Shown one piece after another: positions 17,491-20,191 of a stretch of 20,191 nucleotides of DNA; the stretch's first letter is position 1, and each line of letters begins with the position of its first letter. Below the pieces are notes generated by a model. It searched no databases. It worked only from the letters and a program-made list of their open reading frames with translations, and was not told where the DNA came from. The stretch comes from Tritrichomonas foetus (taxonomy: Eukaryota; Parabasalia; Tritrichomonadida; Tritrichomonadidae): positions 53,802-73,992 of the forward strand of contig MLAK01000702.1 in assembly GCA_001839685.1 (NCBI GenBank), read 5' to 3'. Position numbers and translations under genes: made by a program.

Positions 17491-18288
17491 ATGAGTAGCA
17501 ATGAAGCTTTGATCAGTCGACTCGAGAAACTGAAAGAAATCACCGAATCGCAAACAAGTTTCGATAGCCAGCAAGCCAGAGTTATTCTCCACGAATTAAA
17601 AATTATTTTGATTCAGAAAGGATATCTTTCACAAGACGCCGATAAAATCGATTTTTCTGAACGGATTATGTATCGCGAGATTTTAGAACTAGCAATGATT
17701 ATGGGTGTTAAAATGCAGGAATTTGGAGAAATCCAGAATTACTTTCGCCAGCTGAGTTTTTATTATTTTGAAAATCCTGACTTGCCATTTTCACAAAGAA
17801 TGTTTACATTAATTAATGTTAATCTTTTAATGGATTTAGCATTTAATAAAAATGACGAATATTTGGTCAACTTAACTCAAATTTTGGCATCCTTTCCTAA
17901 GTTTAACTCAGATATAAAATTTGTATTGGATGTTGAAAGGTGCCTTCAAGATAACTCAATTACCAAATTATTCAAATTACAATTAAACTCACCTTCAGAA
18001 TTATATGATGTTTTTTTACAGAAAGTTATTGATAGGATTAGAAGGAATCTTGCAAAAAATGTGATGAAAAAAACTACAAGATTGACTATCGAGCATTTAG
18101 CAAAATTACTTCATTTTCAAAATGAAACTGAAATGTATAGTTTTATAGAATCTCTTGATTGGCAAATTACAGAAAATGGTGAAATTAAACAGAAAGAAGA
18201 AGAAGTTAAAATAAGCAAATCAGAAATTGACCAAGCGAAGTTGAATAACATTCTATCATACGCATCGAGATTTAATTCACTTTTATAG
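17491..18288 (+). CDS. RPN12: 26S proteasome regulatory lid subunit Rpn12 (PSMD8)
   Basis: At 265 residues this fits the usual Rpn12 length. The early part (ARVILHELKIIL, 29-40) and helical repeats lead to the CSN8/PSMD8/eIF3K-type domain, about 60-225. NYFRQLSFYYFENPDLP (83-99) parallels the Rpn12 pattern of aromatic YYF before a proline-containing turn, and is followed by NVNLLMDLAFNKNDE (109-123). EHLAKLLHFQNETEM then SFIESLDW (about 201-224) matches the winged-helix end. The final helix QAKLNNILSYASRFNSLL resembles the Rpn12 C-terminal helix that docks the subunit into the lid during assembly. A Lys/Glu-rich insert lies at 232-245. Rpn12 is a structural, non-catalytic subunit of the 19S lid, acting in cytosol and nucleus. 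The ATG at 17491 lacks a clear TCA initiator. The stop is TAG. COP9 subunit 8 is a less likely alternative given its shorter usual length. Confidence 0.88.
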   Translation: MSSNEALISRLEKLKEITESQTSFDSQQARVILHELKIILIQKGYLSQDADKIDFSERIMYREILELAMIMGVKMQEFGEIQNYFRQLSFYYFENPDLPFSQRMFTLINVNLLMDLAFNKNDEYLVNLTQILASFPKFNSDIKFVLDVERCLQDNSITKLFKLQLNSPSELYDVFLQKVIDRIRRNLAKNVMKKTTRLTIEHLAKLLHFQNETEMYSFIESLDWQITENGEIKQKEEEVKISKSEIDQAKLNNILSYASRFNSLL

Positions 18289-18876
18289 AGCGGGAATTTT
18301 ATTGTTTTAATCAGATAGTATGGTGCTATAGTATAGCATTAAGCAATCTTAATCCTTAATAAAATTTGTATGTATGCCATGATATTTCTTCTCCTCATGT
18401 AAATATTTGTTTTTTTATTATCACAACTTCAAATTGTTATGGTGTTGATATATGCTAAATGATGCCTTTATATTATTTTTCATTTCATCAATCAAGAAAT
18501 ACTTGATTCGATTCAAATAAAAGAGAAAATACTAATATCAATGTGACTTGTTATATGAAAATAGACTCCCATTTTTTGACATAAAGCGCATAAAACAAAT
18601 TCTCAATAACTAAGTAACTTTTTGAGTGTTTTTACAACTTTTTCGGTTTCATCTAAAACCATTCAAAATGTCAAATGATCGAAATTCGATTGAAATTTTC
18701 ATTGACAATATTTATCCTTTCCTAATTAATTCATCAGAGCAAATTCCCATAGGAAATTTTCCTTAAAAAATGACCACTTTCAATTCGGTCGAATGAACTG
18801 ATTGGTAACTTTTTGATAAGAATATCGTTTTCTTTTTACTCAAAAAAAATTGATAATAATTTGGCCATTTTATTAA
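18289..18876. other. Intergenic region between RPN12 and the Arf gene
   Basis: No gene is seen. A possible RPN12 polyadenylation signal, TAATAAAA, occurs near 18357. GTAACTTTTTGA occurs twice exactly, at 18614-18625 and 18805-18816, both upstream of Arf and in the same orientation. ATCGAA-A-TTCGAT forms a small palindrome near 18679-18691. Confidence 0.6.
18865..18870 (+). promoter_or_regulatory. Initiator-like motif of the Arf gene
   Basis: CCATTT resembles the trichomonad Inr with C in place of the first T. The A at 18867 is exactly 10 bases before ATG 18877, the same spacing as at the other two genes with recognisable initiators. Confidence 0.4.
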
Positions 18877-19425
18877 ATGGGTCTTTTCTTCAGCGATCTC
18901 TTCAAGAAATGGTTCGGAAACCGTGAAACCCGCTGCTTAATGCTTGGTCTCGATGCTGCCGGTAAAACTACCGTTCTTTACAAGCTTAAGCTCGGAGAAC
19001 ATGTCACAACAATTCCAACAATCGGATTCAACGTTGAAACTATCGAATACAAGGGATTCAACATGAACGTTTGGGATGTTGGAGGTCAAGACCGTATCCG
19101 TGCCCTCTGGCGTCACTATTTCCACAATACACAAGGTCTCATTTTCGTCGTCGACTCTAACGATATTGGACGTATCGATGAAGCTCGTGATGAACTTCAC
19201 AAGCTTCTCGAGGAAGATGAACTTCGTGATGCCATCCTTCTCGTTTATGCTAACAAACAAGATCTTCCAAACGCAGTTAAGCCACAAGAACTTGGAAACC
19301 GACTCAGACTTAATACACTCACAAACCGCCCATGGCAAATCCAGGGAACATGCGCCACAACTGGTGATGGACTTTATGAAGGACTTGACTGGCTCGGAGA
19401 ACAAATTAATAAGAAGTTTAAGTAA
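18877..19425 (+). CDS. ADP-ribosylation factor (Arf) family small GTPase
   Basis: The 182-residue protein has every Arf landmark at usual positions. Gly2 (MGLFF) allows N-myristoylation, followed by an amphipathic helix. GLDAAGKT P-loop is at 24-31 and switch I TIPTIGFN at 45-52 with Thr48. [13 protein letters not shown] is at 66-78 with catalytic Gln71, NKQD at 126-129 and the CAT purine motif at about 159-161. Arf proteins cycle between cytosol and Golgi membranes in GTP-dependent fashion and recruit coats such as [17 protein letters not shown] and DSNDxxRIxEAxxEL patterns place it near class Arf1, not Sar or Arl. Codon choice is visibly different from the giant gene, rich in CTC, ATC, GTC and TTC, as expected of a highly expressed gene. 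Stop TAA is followed six bases on by TAAA. The paralogue cannot be assigned. Confidence 0.97.
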   Translation: MGLFFSDLFKKWFGNRETRCLMLGLDAAGKTTVLYKLKLGEHVTTIPTIGFNVETIEYKGFNMNVWDVGGQDRIRALWRHYFHNTQGLIFVVDSNDIGRIDEARDELHKLLEEDELRDAILLVYANKQDLPNAVKPQELGNRLRLNTLTNRPWQIQGTCATTGDGLYEGLDWLGEQINKKFK

Positions 19426-20133
19426 CTAAACAAACACGTCACATAACGTGTTCATTACTTTTTTCCATCTCTGTTTTTATTTTTTCCCTTTTTGACATTT
19501 TTGCAAATTAATAATTTGACTTTGAAAATCGAAAGAACTCGAAAACTCTAAAATATGGAATTTTTTGCTTTTAAGTTGTGGTTAAAAGCAGAAAAGGCTG
19601 TTTTTCTGTCATGGGAAATCGAATTCGAATTCCGGGAAATCAGGAAAAAATATTTTTTTGAAATGATGATTGTATGAGTTTGCATATGAAGAATTATAGC
19701 CAATTTATAAATATTAAAGTATGAAAAACAATAACTTCGAATAATAAATTCTGCTCAATGACTTTAGATTAGTGAAATAATAGATAAAACTTGCTAACTT
19801 TATTCAATTAGTGAATACCAAAATGATTTTAAACCATAACTACTGTATTAAGTAAGATACAGAATTTTCTCCCATTTCGCTGTCATCAACTTTTTCTATT
19901 GAACGATCATAATTTGTATGAATATGACCAAATAAATTGGTAAAAAGTTAAAAAGGATTTTAGTAACTTTATCAAAAAGTTTAGTCGGATAAAAACATTT
20001 TCAAAATGATTACAATTTCGACATTTTAATCAACCCGTGGATTTTTTTTTCTTCATTTTCATCATTGAAAATTATTCAATTGTTTTCGAAATCATAAAAC
20101 TTTTTCCATTTTTTTCTATATTTGAAATAATTT
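19426..20133. other. Intergenic region downstream of the Arf gene
   Basis: No gene is recognised. It is AT-rich with a few short palindromes (for example around GAATTCGAATTC near 19620-19631). TTATCAAAAAGTT at 19969-19981 is the reverse complement of AACTTTTTGATAA at 18807-18819 on the other side of Arf. Confidence 0.6.
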
Positions 20134-20139
20134 TCATTA
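20134..20139 (+). promoter_or_regulatory. Possible initiator of a gene running off the right edge
   Basis: TCATTA matches the initiator pattern used at the DUF4419 gene. ATG codons follow at 20141 and 20146; only the first opens a frame to the window end. Confidence 0.35.
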
Positions 20140-20140
20140 T

Positions 20141-20191
20141 ATGAGATGTATACAAACTAGGCGTTTGGATTTGACAAGCCCTTTTTCCGCC
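20141..20191 (+). CDS. Possible 5' end of a gene cut by the window edge
   Basis: Seventeen codons from ATG 20141 are open to the last base, beginning MRCIQTRRL and ending LTSPFSA. GC rises at once compared with the spacer, and an initiator-like TCATTA stands five bases of leader away. Too short to identify. The ATG at the usual 10-base spacing (20146) stops after four codons, which weakens the case. Confidence 0.3.
   Translation, partial: MRCIQTRRLDLTSPFSA

Noticed and set aside
18937..19429. Long open frames opposite to and in a second frame of the Arf gene
   Set aside because: They are produced by the strong codon bias of Arf; no start context or recognisable protein content supports them.

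Overview
The window looks like nuclear DNA from a trichomonad parabasalid (Trichomonas/Tritrichomonas type). It is AT-rich and all genes are uninterrupted. Three genes, and possibly a fourth at the right edge, have an initiator-like motif (TCAT[A/T] or close to it) a few bases upstream of the ATG. Stops are often followed by A, giving TAAA. The set of protein families is eukaryotic: an RNF213-type giant AAA protein, a 26S proteasome lid subunit, an Arf GTPase, a histidine acid phosphatase and a DUF4419 protein. Genus and species cannot be fixed from sequence alone. Scattered N bases show this is draft-quality assembly.

Layout. Positions 1-962 are intergenic, with short repeats and several Ns. 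Positions 963-12927 hold one very large + strand coding locus, present as three overlapping reading frames: 963-3839, 3812/3833-4081 and 4078-12927. Each step is a -1 shift in or near a short homopolymer. Restoring one base at each junction would give a single protein of about 3990 residues, which I think is the real gene. Its N-terminal part is a chain of roughly ten ubiquitin-like (beta-grasp) modules. An acidic repeat follows, then an RNF213-like dynein-type AAA core with three P-loops, then a long helical C-terminal part with no RING or RZ finger that I can see.

On the minus strand, converging on it, are a secreted histidine acid phosphatase (13112-14296) and a DUF4419 protein (14940-16034, with many Ns). 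From 16035 to 17490 there is a gene-poor stretch with an unusually GC-rich hairpin and possible decayed coding remnants. On the plus strand follow RPN12/PSMD8 (17491-18288) and an Arf GTPase (18877-19425). A possible new gene starts at the right edge (20141 onward).

There is no operon logic; each gene appears separately transcribed. The loosest common theme is ubiquitin/proteasome biology (the UbL-AAA giant and RPN12), but the distance between them gives no evidence of functional coupling. The most interesting items are the UbL-array/RNF213-like fusion without an E3 finger, its two frame breaks, and a recurring 10-base motif (AACTTTTTGA or its complement) concentrated in the intergenic regions.
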